Shown here in pieces: positions 5,214-5,685 of a stretch of DNA of 5,685 nt. This DNA comes from Gemmatimonadaceae bacterium (GTDB lineage Bacteria > Gemmatimonadota > Gemmatimonadetes > Gemmatimonadales > Gemmatimonadaceae). The position numbers were made by a program, and so were the translations under genes. Where the stretch lies: contig JANXUN010000658.1 of the NCBI GenBank assembly GCA_025356185.1, positions 1 through 5,685 of the forward strand. The letters run 5' to 3'. The first letter of the stretch is position 1, and every line of letters starts with the position of its first letter. The notes below the pieces were generated by a model that was given only the letters and a program-made list of their open reading frames with translations, made no database searches and was not told the origin of the DNA.

Positions 5214-5685
5214 ATGAAAGTCATCGTTGGACTCGGCAATCCCGGACGCGAATACGAAGCCACCCGCCACAATGTGGGGTGGTGGTTTGTTGACGAACTC
5301 GCGCGTCGTTGGGATTTAGGCGCGTGGAAAAAAGACGGTGAGAGTATGTCGATCACTGGGCGCGTCGGACTTAAGCAAGTGAAATTGCAAAAGCCGCAGA
5401 CGTACATGAATCTGAGCGGTAGCGTCTTGCGTCCGTATTTGCGTCGCGAGGGTTGGGCTGCCGCAGACGATCTCATGATCGTCGTCGACGAAGTGGCTAT
5501 TCCCGCTGGCGAATATCGGCTCCGCGCGTTCGGCAGCGCGGGCGGACACAACGGCCTTAAAAGCGTCGAAGCACATCTCAAGTCGCCGACGTATCCGCGA
5601 CTGCGCATTGGTATTAAACCCGTCGACGAACGGCGCGAAGTTGGCGACCTCGCAGACTTTGTGCTGCGCACCATGCCGCGCGATG
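5214..5685 (+). CDS. pth: Peptidyl-tRNA hydrolase, N-terminal 157 codons
   Basis: This enzyme cleaves the ester of peptidyl-tRNAs dropped by ribosomes, returning free tRNA. The gene runs off the window; typical length is about 185-200 residues, so roughly the last sixth is missing. Family landmarks are GLGNPGREYEATRHNVG (6-22) with N9 and catalytic H19 (N10 and H20 in E. coli), KPQTYMNLSG (60-69) with the tRNA-contacting Asn, VVDEVAIPAG (90-99) with D92 in the place of E. coli D93, and GSAGGHNGLKS (107-117) with the conserved Asn. The common DELDLP reads DEVAIP here, with the second Asp replaced by Ala. ATG 5214 gives the exact family N-terminus (MKVIVGLGNPG). The preceding bases, CCCTCTCC, contain no ribosome site. 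It follows rplY by 111 bases, the customary neighbour. Confidence 0.97.
   Translation, partial: MKVIVGLGNPGREYEATRHNVGWWFVDELARRWDLGAWKKDGESMSITGRVGLKQVKLQKPQTYMNLSGSVLRPYLRREGWAAADDLMIVVDEVAIPAGEYRLRAFGSAGGHNGLKSVEAHLKSPTYPRLRIGIKPVDERREVGDLADFVLRTMPRD

Overview
The window (5685 bases, GC-rich) is an ordinary-looking bacterial chromosomal segment carrying central metabolic and translation genes, with one accessory-looking insert. The order prs - rplY/ctc - pth is a widespread bacterial housekeeping arrangement. The ROK kinase, the PlsB-like acyltransferase and the Sec-exported beta-rich protein suggest a Gram-negative, diderm organism. Weak Shine-Dalgarno sequences and a G/T-rich intergenic repeat (GGGTTTTGGGTT type) make me lean towards Gemmatimonadota or a relative. 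That placement is an impression, not a demonstrated assignment.

Layout. 2-166: the last 54 codons of a ROK-family sugar kinase (fructokinase type). 175-1656: a membrane-anchored PlsB/GNPAT-type acyltransferase, eight bases after the kinase stop and probably cotranscribed with it. 1657-2046: no protein gene, but a GC-rich hairpin (1718-1731), one copy of a dispersed G/T-rich repeat (1734-1771), a tRNA-Gln(TTG) gene (1833-1904) and an 11-bp hairpin directly behind it (1907-1948). 2047-2229: a 60-codon (or 47-codon) gene for a small peptide with a well-formed double-glycine leader, closed by a textbook intrinsic terminator (2242-2282). 2303-3088, minus strand: an exported, probably outer-membrane, beta-rich protein. 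3311-4264: ribose-phosphate pyrophosphokinase. 4271-4374: a long imperfect inverted repeat built from the same G/T-rich sequence as at 1734-1771. 4467-5102: long-form ribosomal protein L25. 5103-5213: a nested hairpin between genes. 5214-5685: peptidyl-tRNA hydrolase, cut by the window end.

How the parts relate. prs, rplY and pth serve nucleotide precursor supply, 5S rRNA binding in the large ribosomal subunit and peptidyl-tRNA recycling. The kinase/acyltransferase pair links a sugar-phosphate step with a phospholipid-type acylation only by proximity. The least explained part is 1907-2282: an isolated transcription unit for a peptide whose leader fits the double-glycine secretion/processing signal of bacteriocins and other RiPPs. 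No maturation enzyme or transporter is visible nearby. This is the best candidate for an undescribed system, although only the precursor-like half can be seen here.
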